Below the pieces are notes generated by a model. That model was given only the letters and a program-made list of their open reading frames with translations. It was not told the origin of the DNA and made no database searches. Positions 1 through 9,776 of a stretch of DNA of 64,000 bases are shown piece by piece. A program made the translations under genes and the position numbers. Numbering within the stretch: position 1 is the stretch's first letter; each line of letters begins with the position of its first letter. The stretch comes from Plutella xylostella (lineage: Eukaryota > Arthropoda > Insecta > Lepidoptera > Plutellidae), in contig NC_064008.1 in assembly GCF_932276165.1 (NCBI RefSeq), positions 811,001 to 875,000 on the forward strand. The letters are read 5' to 3'.

Positions 1-70
1 AGCACGCCAGGTGTCAGGAGGTTATATTTCCCAGCATGAAAACTATAATAATAATAATCATTTACTTCAG

Positions 71-1115
71 GTATTTCAAGAAGATACCAACATGTGCGAA
101 TGTCCCTTAAAACTGAAGTATCAACCACGATGGTTTGTTCCTACCATTGGTGAGTAAATAAATCAATAAATAAATATGTGGGGACATCTCACACACGGCC
201 ATCCGACCCCAAGCTAGGCAGAACCTGTGTTATGGGTGTCGGACAGCTGATATATCTACACAAATACATAAATAGATAGATACTAAATATAAATATCAAC
301 ACCCAAGACCCGAGTACAAATATCTGTATTTAAACAAATATCTGCCCCAGCCGGGAATCGAACCCGGGACCTTCAGCTCAGTAGTCAGGGCCACTAACCA
401 CTGCGCCATTCGGTCGTCAGTACAGGCAACCAAAGACATATATGTGTGCCACCCCAGCGCTAACAGTTTAACCCTTATTTTAAAACAAAGACTAAAGATG
501 GTTCTAGTTTAAACTCGGCTTTAGGCTACTGATTTACTTACCTATATGAAATCTCTGGATTATAAAGACAAGTGTTCTAAACCAGAACTATCTTAAGTCT
601 ACTATTTGTAATAAGGGGCTTAAAGTTTATGGTCCTCTGATGAGTTATACGTTATGTGTAACGTATACGTGAGTTAGGCCCTGTTTCACAATGTCTCATT
701 AGTGGCTACCTGTGAGGTAAAATGTATGCTGTCACTGTCAAAAAAATAATAACAGAGAGTGACAGTATGTCTTTATCTCACAGGTAGCCGCTATCCAGAC
801 ATTGTGAAACAGGGCCTTAATCTACAGAAAGTGTTTGTATATACCTATCGATGAAATATTGTTTCATTGCATTGATTTCTGAGCTGTTTGTCAACAACAT
901 GCTAAGTAGAAGATGATGTTAAGAAAAAACCGAGATATTTTGATGATGATGACGGACGTTAAGTATAATATTAAGTGTAATAGTTTTTGTTAATAATATA
1001 GGCATTTTTTTATCAACATTACCTATATATGTTTTTGGTATGTAAAGGGTATTTGGCCATTATATACTTTAATTTAATCACTGTGTTTCTTTTTACAGTT
1101 GGATATGATTTATGA
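71..1115 (+). CDS. Gene C1: short secreted peptide, 3' part only (exons 71-149 and 1099-1115)
   Basis: Two exons are visible; the signal-peptide exon would lie upstream of the window. The first exon follows a TTACTTCAG acceptor, is 79 nt long and ends in phase 1 at a GTGAGT donor. The second follows TTTTTACAG, adds VGYDL and stops at TGA (1113-1115). The joined C-terminus reads QPRWFVPTIVGYDL, identical to the end of gene C2 at 7409-8436, but the region before it is different: it has only a CEC motif and lacks the acidic Cys repeat of C2. A polyadenylation signal AATAAA lies near 1176. Function is unknown; an exported peptide is inferred from the C2 paralogue. Intron 2 carries a SINE and two hairpin elements. 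Confidence 0.6.
157..418 (-). repeat. tRNA-headed SINE in intron 2 of C1
   Basis: On the minus strand this begins with a tRNA-like head (A-box-like GGCGCAGTGGTTAGTGGCC, B-box GGTTCGATTCCC), continues into a body containing CAGCTGTCCGACACCCATAA and ends in an A/T-rich (AAATAAAT)n tail. The flanks repeat AGTA (153-156 and 419-422), and removing the element restores a GTGAGTACAGG donor region like that of C2. Partial copies of the same family occur at 4225-4370 (body) and 8907-9177 (head). Confidence 0.8.
472..822. repeat. Two MITE-like hairpin elements in intron 2 of C1
   Basis: The first (about 472-630) has diverged inverted ends, CCCTTATTTTAAAACAAAG against the complement of AATAAGGGGCTT. 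It sits where the 7979-8118 hairpin sits in C2, between matching AACAGTTTA and TTTATG.TCCTCTGA flanks, so it may be an old relative. The second (674-820) has well-conserved inverted ends starting TTA(A)GGCCCTGTTTCACAA over more than 40 bp, with a short internal loop. Neither has an ORF. Confidence 0.7.
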
Positions 1116-1260
1116 ATAATCAAAGTTTGGTATAAAAAGGAAGAAGCAATTTTTGCCATTCATAAAGTGTTTTTGAATAAAATACTTAACCACACATAAC
1201 AATATCGTTTTTTAATTATATTTTGTAGATCTCTAAAGTCTGTTTTTTAATCTCTGATAA

Positions 1261-3361
1261 GTACCTCACTTAATCGCGGGACAACCGACTGTTGATGAAC
1301 CGTTCAGAATCTGTCAATTAATCACTAATGGCAAAGACATCTGTAATGCGTTTAGTGATTTTTTTAAGAGCGTGTTCGGTGACCCATCGGATAATACCGT
1401 ACCTTTGACTGAGACTGTAGACTGTCATGAATCGTTATCCCGACTGAGAATTTCGGCAGCATCAGTGGAGAAATCTCTTGGTGCACTAGATACAAATAAA
1501 GGTGCAGGCAGTGATGGTATTCCTTCTATTTTCTGGGCTAAATGTGCAACTTCACTTTCAAAGCCCATAGCATTGATTTTTAATCGCTCTCTGGAAGACG
1601 GCATATTCCCTCACATATGGAAATCGGCACATATAGTGCCTATACATAAGAAAGGGTCCAGATTGCCAGTTGAACATTATAGGGGCATTTCCATTTTAAA
1701 TACTGTTGGTAAGATTTTTGAAAAAGAAGTGTACAATGCTATTTACCCCGTTATTTCACGCCATATCCCGGAACAACAACACGGCTTCTTACGGAAACGT
1801 TCAACGGTCACCAACCTAGCGTCATTCAGCAACTTTCTACTTAATAACATGGATCACGGTGGACAGGTTGATGTGATCTACACCGACTTCGAAAAAGCTT
1901 TCGATCGTGTGGATCACACCATCCTTCTTCACAAACTACGGATGCTAGGGATCCATGGCGATCTGTTACGATGGGTAAAATCATACCTGACGAATCGTTC
2001 ACAAGCAGTAGTGTTAGGTGGCTTCAGGTCTAACTTCGTCGACATTCCTACAGGAGTACCTCAAGGGTCACATTTAGGGCCATTATTTTATAACGTATAT
2101 CTGTTTGATATATATACAGCCTTTACATATTCAAAACATCTCATGTACGCCGATGATAAAAAAATATTTTATAAAATACGCGACCAACAAGACCATGATG
2201 CTGTTCAAGCAGATCTGGAAGCTTTATGCAGGTACTATCACAACAATAAAATAACAGTTAATGTCAGGAAATGCATGTGCATAAGCTTCACTCGTAAACC
2301 TAAGCCTTCTTACTTCAATTACACATTCAACGACACCATTATTGAAAGAGTCAGCTCTGTAAGAGATCTTGGTATTATCTTAGATTCAAAATTTTTACTC
2401 TCTGAACATATTGACCACATCTCCAACAAGGCATACAGGAACCTCGGATTTGTAATTCGGTCATGCAAACCCTTCACTAACATTGGAGCTATAAAATCAG
2501 TTTATTACGCATACGTACGCAGTATATTGGAATACGCTTGCCCCATATGGTCCCCACACTATACTATTTATAAAGAACGTCTCGAAAAAGTTCAAAAAGT
2601 ATTTATAAATCATCTGAATTATCGTTTAAGAAATTCTACTAACTCGTATATTGACGGTTGCCGTATCAATAACTTACCAACCCTAGAGGAACGACGAACA
2701 TTGCTCGACATGAGCTTCCTCCACGACCTGGTTCACGGACGCGTGGACTGCGCGGGGCTGGTGGGCAGCGTGGCCTACTGCACGCCGCGGAGGCGCACGC
2801 GCCACACCGCGCTACTACATGTACCCTTCCACCACACCAACTACGCCAGCAACGAACCCATCACAAGACTCGCCCGAACATACACCGTACACTTTGTTTG
2901 GACTCATTACCGATCTTAAGCCCTCCTTCGTAAGAGTCAATTTTGACTGCAGGCTGTACCTATTTAAACATTTTTTATTTTTTGTTTCTGTTATAATTTT
3001 ATTATATATACCTAAAAGTACTAGATTAATTTGTCGATAATATTACTTACCTGATATTAAGTTAACTTACGATGTCAAGTCCGGTTATCTACCTACTTAC
3101 CGTCTTCACTGTTTCAAAGTCAAAATTATTACTGCATCTTTGTGTTCTCTGACTTACTGTTGTTCAGATCAGATATGATAATGTGTACCTCACCTTATAT
3201 AAACGTAGATATGTAAGTACCTAAAGTATTAATAATTGCCTATTTTATTGTATTAAGAGAGTGATATGTCCGCCATCAAACTGCTGCGCAGTTTGGCAGA
3301 CCTAAATTGTAATACCAATTAAGAAAAATATATGAATAAACTTTATAAAAAAAAAAAAAAA
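1261..3361 (+). mobile_element. 5'-truncated non-LTR retrotransposon: RT fragment with poly-A tail
   Basis: An open frame runs from the stop at 1258-1260 to the stop at 2917-2919 and encodes the reverse-transcriptase part of a jockey/CR1-like ORF2. Visible blocks in order are NKGAGSDGIPS, HIVPIHKKGS, QQHGFLRKRS, DVIYTDFEKAFDRVDH, TGVPQGSHLGP and the active-site box YADD at 2146-2157, followed by the C-terminal thumb-like region. There is no endonuclease domain and no natural ATG, so it is dead on arrival. YADDKK in place of YADDLK and YRGIS in place of YRPIS look like decay. The 3' UTR ends in A(13) at about 3348-3361. It interrupts sequence that matches the 3' flank of gene C2. Confidence 0.85.
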
Positions 3362-3915
3362 TACAATAAATTCTTTAGCAATATCGACATATTCCTACAC
3401 AGTACTAAATTCGCATTCAAGACGAAGATTCTAAATCAAATAACCGAAAGTAGTGAAGTAAATAAGGCCAATTAATTAATACATAAAACTGCAATCAAAC
3501 ATCTTAACTAGGGGACTCAAACACTATATCTTTATATATTTTATAATTTAAGCATGTGTTACTTAAAACTTATAAAGTTATGTTTGTGTATGTAAACATA
3601 TGTATACCATATAATTATCTATGTAGGTATTTCTTAAGAAAATATTTATTTATATATTTATTTATTTGTGTATCTATCTTATCTTATTATTTATTCCACA
3701 AATTAGGATAAACTTGATAAATTTCAGTTCATAATCTACAGTATGTAACTAGTATTAATTTAACTTTAATTGAGTACTTTTGTGTGCACCATTGTTTCGT
3801 AGTATATGAAGGAAAATTTGTAATTTGCCTTACTATTTAAGCATGTTAGTATATAAGCTGTTGTTGTTTACGCTGTAAATTTTCTTAATAAATAAAATAA
3901 AATAAAATAAGTATC
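3362..3915 (+). mobile_element. Second LINE-like 3' tail next to the RT fragment
   Basis: AT-rich noncoding sequence ending in AATAAATAAAATAAAATAAA at about 3888-3910, the kind of short tandem tail seen on CR1/jockey-type elements and on the full element at 29270-34311. Sequence matching the C2 3' flank resumes at about 3926. No coding potential is seen. It could be a separate truncated insertion or the far end of a composite insertion with the preceding RT fragment. Confidence 0.45.
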
Positions 3916-5395
3916 TGAGATAAAAAAACAGACTTCAGACAGTTCCTCAAAGAAGAAGGAAGAAGCCATGCATTGGTATCCTCACAAATTACAATCTTAT
4001 GCAAACTGATGCTACTTACTTTACCAATTCTGAAAATTTTGCCAAATATCTTAGCTATTAAGGTGTAAAATTTGTAAGTATGCTTTTATGTTTATGCTAA
4101 CTCTAGCTCGGACCACAAAGAGAAAAAACATCACTACACTCGGACTTAAAGATATAATATTATATCGGCATATCAGAGGGCCCAGTGTAGGTTTTTTTTA
4201 AATCCATCGAGCATCGACGACGCAAATAAATAAATATGTGGGGACATCTCACACACTGCCATCCAACCCTAAAGTCGATAGAGCCTGTGATATGGGTATC
4301 GGGCAGCTGATATTATCTACACAAATACATAGATAGATATATACATATAAGGTAAATATAAATATGTTTGTATGGCGTTTAGCTCTCTCTCCAGCGCCAT
4401 AAAAATTCTCATTAAAAGCGCTCTCCAGACTCTCTACGAGAGGTTTTGTCTCGGGCCTCGACAAAACTATCGACGAGACGAGACCAACACTTCACATTCA
4501 CGATCGCACATTTGCGCGCTAAGATGGACTTGGAACTGGATACACTATATTCGGGTACAAAAAACCGACAAGAAACGGAGGCTGAACGAATTCTGAACGA
4601 AAACTCTCGTATTAGATAGATAGATAGAGTACTCTTTATTTGTACACCAAGAAATGATTAACAATTTTACATAGACACTTAACTAGGGTACAAAAGGCGG
4701 TCTTATCGCTTATAGCGATCTCTTCCAGACAACCTTTGGATGGATGAACTAGAGATATAAAAGGGGTACAGTGTACTTACTCAAGGACTATAGTATAATT
4801 TAAGTTATTATTATCTAACTACACACTAAATATAAGCAAAAAATAAATAAAAATGTCTCGTTTTGTTTTGTCGAGAGTCTTAAGGTAAGCATCCACCTAT
4901 CGATATCGTCCTTATCGCACCAAACGGATTGTCATAAATGTATGGAGAAACGGCGGCGCAGAGCACGCAGTTGTGTGATGTGTTAAAGATAAAGATAAAA
5001 TACTCTTTATTGCACACAAACAGAAACAGTTTCATTAACATACACAAGAAAATAAATAGTACAATCGGCGGCCTTATTACTAAAAGTAATCTCTTCCAGA
5101 CAACCACATTGAAAGGAAATCGATAGTATTAAGAAAGGGGTAATGTGTGATAAGACAAGAGATAATAGGTACAACATAATTACTTACTATAAATTAGAGT
5201 TATGTTACATAGTATAAATTAGAGTTGAAATGTCATTCGGGGTGTCCCTACCACCTGTCGTACTTTTACTCACTTAGGTAGACCATAGATCATACTCTTA
5301 CAGGCAATTAAAAAGTTCCACTCACAAAAAGTCCACACTAAACAACCCCGATTTTTTCAAACATATACTTAATTTAGAATTTAAACAAAATAGGC
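3916..5395. other. Intergenic sequence with SINE and LINE tails
   Basis: 3926-4000 matches the C2 3' flank (about 8555-8610). 4225-4370 is the body of the SINE seen at 157-418. 4371-4610 is unassigned and has short inverted TCTCG/CGAGA runs. 4615-4745 and 4985-5110 are two short LINE-tail repeats with CTCTTTATT and TCTCTTCCAGACAACC motifs; the same tail recurs at 20636-20766 inside a SINE. 5110-5395 shows nothing recognisable. No gene is seen. Confidence 0.5.
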
Positions 5396-5773
5396 AATTT
5401 CAGAGACGAATATTGATTTGAACAACATATCAGACTGGAGTAAACGATTAGCACTTAGGGTTAATCCGTCTAAAACACAGGTTATCATAATAGGCAGCTC
5501 TAGACTGTTGTGCAATGTGGATTTTCCGAACCTTCCATCCGTAAAGAACCTGGGAGTCTTCATTGATAAATACATGTCTTGGGGACCTCAACTTGAATCA
5601 GTCAGCCGAAAAGTGTTTGGCTCTGCTGCTTCGCTTAGGAGATTGCGTAATTTCCTTGCAACTTCCACTAAGATTGCGCTTTCGCAGTCTCTATTATTAC
5701 CGATTCTTGACTACGCCGACGCCAGCTATCTCGATCTCACCCAGGAGCAACTTAACAAGCTTGAGAGCAAGCA

Positions 5774-6962
5774 TGCGTGTTTTGAAACTATACAAGGCCA
5801 GAACGCACCCATAGTGTACTAGCACTGTATAGTTTCAAGTGAAAAATAATAATATTTTACTTGAAAATATACACGATTTGTGCGTACTAATCGCGTATAC
5901 TTTCAAGTTGGGATTTACTGAATCGTTCTTGAAAATCTACATTGCTATAACGCACATTGCTTGATTGGCGTACTTGTCGCATAATAATTTATTATTAACG
6001 TACATGCTGAGTCTGATTTACTTAACTATTTCGGTAAATGTACATGACTAAAATTTACTTTTTCTGCCTGTCATACTTATAGAATGTTAATAAAAAAAGG
6101 TGAACAAGTTCTAATTTCATTGATTAATTGATATTTATAGCAATGATACTTGCAAGTAAGAATACTAATATCTTATTATTTATATGAATTAAGAGTAATA
6201 CCTACTACACTCACGAGCAATGAAAAAGTTCTAGTACCGATAGCTCCTGAACGGAAAAGACTAGCTCAATGACGCTGTCGGCAATATTAAAGTACATTAT
6301 TAACAGCGCATCAAAATATTATTAGAACCAACTAAAAACGTAAAGTTCGATCAAATTCTAAATAAAATGCTATTGACTTTTTGCTACTTGGACTTATTCA
6401 TTACTCGTGAGTGTAGTAGGTATTACAGATATATTTTTCATCAAGTTTTGATTTCACCGTAATTGTCTTTTATGAATTGTTCTACACTACACCTTCTTCT
6501 GAGATAATTTTTACTATTTACAACAGTTCTACAGTTTAATTTAAATCAATTTACTTTTTAACTGTAGGATGTAAACAAAAAACACATTACGAAAACAATG
6601 CCAAGTGGGGAATGATGATGCAATGTTTAGAAAGCAATAGACTTATTACTATTTCGCATGAAAGAAAGAGAGAGCAACAATTTAAAATGGCTACCTGGTA
6701 ACTAATCGCGTATAGTTTCAAGTGCTCGCATTGCCGCTTGGCCCTTGAAAATATACACCATTAGTACGCAGTGGTAAATGCTGCAGTATATTTTCAAGCC
6801 ATAATTTTGGCCCAACTTACTTGAAAATATACGCGATTAGTGCGTAAATGCGTAATAGCCTTGTATACTTTCAAGTAAATCATGGCACCTTTTTAATTTG
6901 AAAATATACTCGAGCAGTCCCAACCTCTGCGTTCTGGCCTTGTATAGTTTCAAAACACGCAG
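5774..6962. mobile_element. MITE with 34-bp perfect TIRs and subterminal repeats
   Basis: The ends are perfect inverted repeats: 5774-5807 starts TGCGTGTTTTGAAACTATAC and 6929-6962 is its complement. Inside each end a motif of the type ACTTGAAAATATACGCGATT occurs several times in both orientations (for example 5858-5920 and 6700-6870). There is no transposase ORF. Subterminal repeats of this kind usually bind transposase; superfamily cannot be set because the target duplication is ambiguous (2-3 bp). Confidence 0.8.
6196..6425. mobile_element. Nested 230-bp MITE
   Basis: Inverted ends TAATACCTACTACACTCACG(AG) at 6196-6217 and the complement at about 6404-6425, extending imperfectly through AATGAAAAAGT. 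It lies within the MITE at 5774-6962, so it is the youngest layer of this nest. The ends include a TA dinucleotide, consistent with a mariner-type target but not proof. Confidence 0.75.
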
Positions 6963-7356
6963 CAAGTATAAGGTTTATATTTGGTTTACGTAAATATGAC
7001 CATATCTCCGAATTTCGCACTAAACTCAAGTGGCTTCCTATTCGCCTTCGACGGAATACCCATATACTATCACTACTTTACAACATACTGTTTAACCCAG
7101 CATCTCCTTCCTACCTAAAAGAGCGTTTTAAGTTCCGGCACTGTTCGCATGACCGCGCACTTCGGTCTGCACAGAACTTGCGACGGCAAGTTCCACCGCA
7201 CAAAACACCACATAAAATTACCTGTTTGTGTACACAGTATTTTTATAATGACATAATTTGAAACAATTGATTGGCTACACATGTTTCCAGAATTCTAATT
7301 AGGTACACGTACAATAATTTAAACATAATGTTTGCATGAAAATTGAAAACTACCTT

Positions 7357-7388
7357 TATAAGTTCTTGGACATATGCTATTTTATTCA
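7357..7388 (+). promoter_or_regulatory. Core promoter of gene C2 (TATA and Inr)
   Basis: TATAAG at 7357-7362 is followed 31 bases later by TTCATT, with a likely +1 A at 7388 and the start codon at 7409. The spacing is the usual insect TATA-to-Inr distance and equals that of the D-gene promoters. Confidence 0.55.
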
Positions 7389-7408
7389 TTCAACTGAGTA
7401 TTTTTAAA

Positions 7409-8436
7409 ATGAAACTGTTCGTATTTTTGACTTTTTTTTTTGCCGTTATGGCGGTGGTGTTTGCACAGGGGGTGAGTTTTCATGATAATCATCATCTCAT
7501 CATTATCATCATCATCATCACAAGAAAAGCTAGCAAGCAAGTAAAACGGCGGGATAATAATTTGTAACACAGGAGACCAAAGAAAAACATATTTAAGTAC
7601 CATTTCTGTGTACCAAAACGTACTTTCTCTGTATTACTAGTCCAAGCTTAGGAAGTCAGTTTAGACCTTGGGGATATGCACAAAGGTTCCACTCGAGAGA
7701 ACCAGGTGCAGGTACTTACACCCCCACAGATAATAGAATAGAATAGAATAGGTGTGACTTTCCCAGGGCAATAAAACCTGTGACGAGTGTGAGGCTGAAA
7801 CCTGTGACGACTGCGAGGCTGAAAGATGTGAAGACTGTGAGGGTGACAGCTGTGAAGACGTCCCATGCGAGCCCTGCGAAGAAGACAACACGAAACAACC
7901 ACGGTGGTTCGTGCCTACCATCGGTGAGTACAGGAGACAAAAGAGATATGTGTGCCGCCCCAGCGCTAACAGTTTAAGCCCCAATTTCGCCATAGTCGGT
8001 CAACTAACCGACAGGTTCATCAATTATACGTCATCTGCATATAAAATTCATGATAGATGTGTCAAAAGTCAACCAATACTCCCTGGTTATGCTCTAACCG
8101 ACTATGGAGAAATTGGCACTAACTTTATGATCCTCTGAAGGGCTAGCACGGGGCTCAATTAAGACGTGACAAAAGTTCTCCGTTGCGTGGCCGCGCGATG
8201 TAAGTGAGCGCGATGCAAAACTTTTGTCACGTCTTAAATCCTTAAAATATTATTTGATTTAATTTAAAGAAAGAACGAAAGAAGAAAGTTTTTATTATTT
8301 TTAAATAATAAATATTAAAAAAATTATCAATATTTCGTATATGTTTTTTGTCAGATGAAGGTTATTTGGTCGCATGAAATATAAGTACTTTATTTTAATC
8401 AATATGTTTCTTTTTACAGTTGGATATGATTTATGA
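7409..8436 (+). CDS. Gene C2: Cys-rich acidic secreted peptide, complete (78 aa, 3 exons)
   Basis: Exons are 7409-7471, 7767-7923 and 8420-8436, with GT/AG introns in phases 0 and 1. Exon 1 encodes a signal peptide (MKLFVFLTFFFAVMAVVFAQ). Exon 2 encodes nine Cys in an acidic, repetitive stretch of CDEC, CDDC, CEDC and similar units about nine residues apart, then QPRWFVPTI. The last exon adds VGYDL and a stop. Secretion is inferred from the signal peptide; paired CxxC in an acidic setting could bind metal or form disulfides, but no family is recognised. The polyadenylation signal is near 8493. Intron 2 carries a 140-bp MITE and a 79-bp hairpin. Confidence 0.75.
7979..8237. repeat. Two hairpin MITEs in intron 2 of C2
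   Basis: 7979-8118 has inverted ends CAATTTCGCCATAGTCGGT and its imperfect complement; it recurs at 34342-34482. 8159-8237 is only 79 bp, with 19-bp perfect arms TTAAGACGTGACAAAAGTT around a GC-richer loop GCGTGGCCGCGCGATG; it recurs at 39730-39808, in truncated form at 19309-19356, and in a diverged inverted form near 11370-11470. Confidence 0.8.
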
Positions 8437-9776
8437 ATAATCAAAGTTTGGTATAAAAAGGAAGAAATAATTTTTGACATTCATAAAGTCTTGAATAAAA
8501 TACTTAACCACACATAACAACATTGTTTTTTTATTATATTTTGTAGATCTTTAGACAGTCCCTCAGAGAAGAAGGAAGAACCATTCATTGGTATCCTCAC
8601 AACCTACCTTCACCAGCGAACTCTAGCACCACACAGAGCAAAAAACACTATATTATTCTGTTATTTAATCTCATGCTTAGAATCTACGAAATCTACCTTA
8701 TGATGGTATAGTAACGTAACTTCTTGTAAGGTGGTGTAGTAACGAAGCTCTAGATTATAAGCGTGGTGAAATGAATATACAAATGAAATATAAAATGAAT
8801 TACAGATAGTAATTAACTGAGGAGGTAATTTTAAATAAATTTTGTTCTTAAAAGCTATTTTTTTTAAAAGTTTTTTTTTCGACACTATAATTATTTTTAT
8901 TTATAGCACACACACACACACACACACACACTCACGCCTTGTACTAATGTACTCCCTTGCGGGGTAGGCAGAGGTGCATTGCTGCACCCACTTTTCGCCA
9001 GAGTGTTATGTTAGTCCCAATGTAATAGGGGGCGGGCCTATTGCCATTTTACGGGCACATCCAAGACCCGAGAACAAATATCTGTGTTTAAACAAATATC
9101 TGCCCCAGCCGGGAATCGAACCCGGGACCATCGGCTCAGTAGTCAGGGTCACTAACCACTACGCCATTCGGTCGTCTATTCTATATATTCGGTCTATTAT
9201 TTATAGCTATTAATATTAAGGTATACTTAAGTAAATATTTACTAAACTATAAAATAGGTACAAGTAACTAGGTAAATGATAATGGCTTGGAAATATTCTA
9301 CCTTTAAGAGACAGAGGTCTGGAAGAGGTTTTTAACGATAAAATATTTTGTTCTAAGTCCAAGTTCTTTTGGAAATTCATTAGATTTGAGTGATTTTTGA
9401 CGAGGCATATTGCTGATAACATTTGTTATATAGGTTAATGAAGAAGCTATTTGTGGATCGTAGATTTTGAATTGATTTTGATTAGAAGATAATAATTTAA
9501 TATTTAAATATATATAATATTAGATTTGAAACAAAAACAAAGTTACGTGTTTTCAAAAATTGTTTTTTGCAACACGCTGTATAAAGTAGAGTTGATATTT
9601 CATTCAGAGAATCTATACTTACATACTTTCGTACATCTCACTGACTCACTTAAGTAGATGAAAATAGGGACAAGTAGTTGGATCAAGGACAAAATAAAAA
9701 ATATTTAAATATAAAATTTTATTTCTGGCAGCGGATAAACATGTTGTTTATAAAGACACTTTTCATCTTGGGATCT
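8437..9776. other. C2 3' flank and SINE fragment; no gene seen
   Basis: 8437-8906 is the conserved 3' flank of the C genes, seen again at about 19548-20010 and 40400-40850. 8907-8931 is a (CA)n microsatellite. 8932-9177 is a minus-strand tRNA-headed SINE (head about 9098-9175 with GGTTCGATTCCCGG on the minus strand). 9178-9776 is AT-rich and leads into the 3' UTR of D1, whose minus-strand AATAAA lies near 9718-9724. Confidence 0.6.

Larger units (their letters stand above)
5396..7250 (+). mobile_element. Reverse-transcriptase C-terminal remnant, split by a MITE
   Basis: The left half (about 5396-5773) encodes ISDWSKRLALRVNPSKTQ and PSVKNLGVFIDKYMSWGPQL, typical of the RT/thumb region of insect jockey-like ORF2. 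The right half (6963-7250) resumes the same protein with RFIFGLRKYDHISEFRTKLKW, split here by a 1.19-kb DNA element. Excising the element between GC/GC flanks keeps the reading frame, so the LINE fragment was probably still open when the MITE landed. No YADD box, endonuclease or poly-A is present. Confidence 0.75.
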
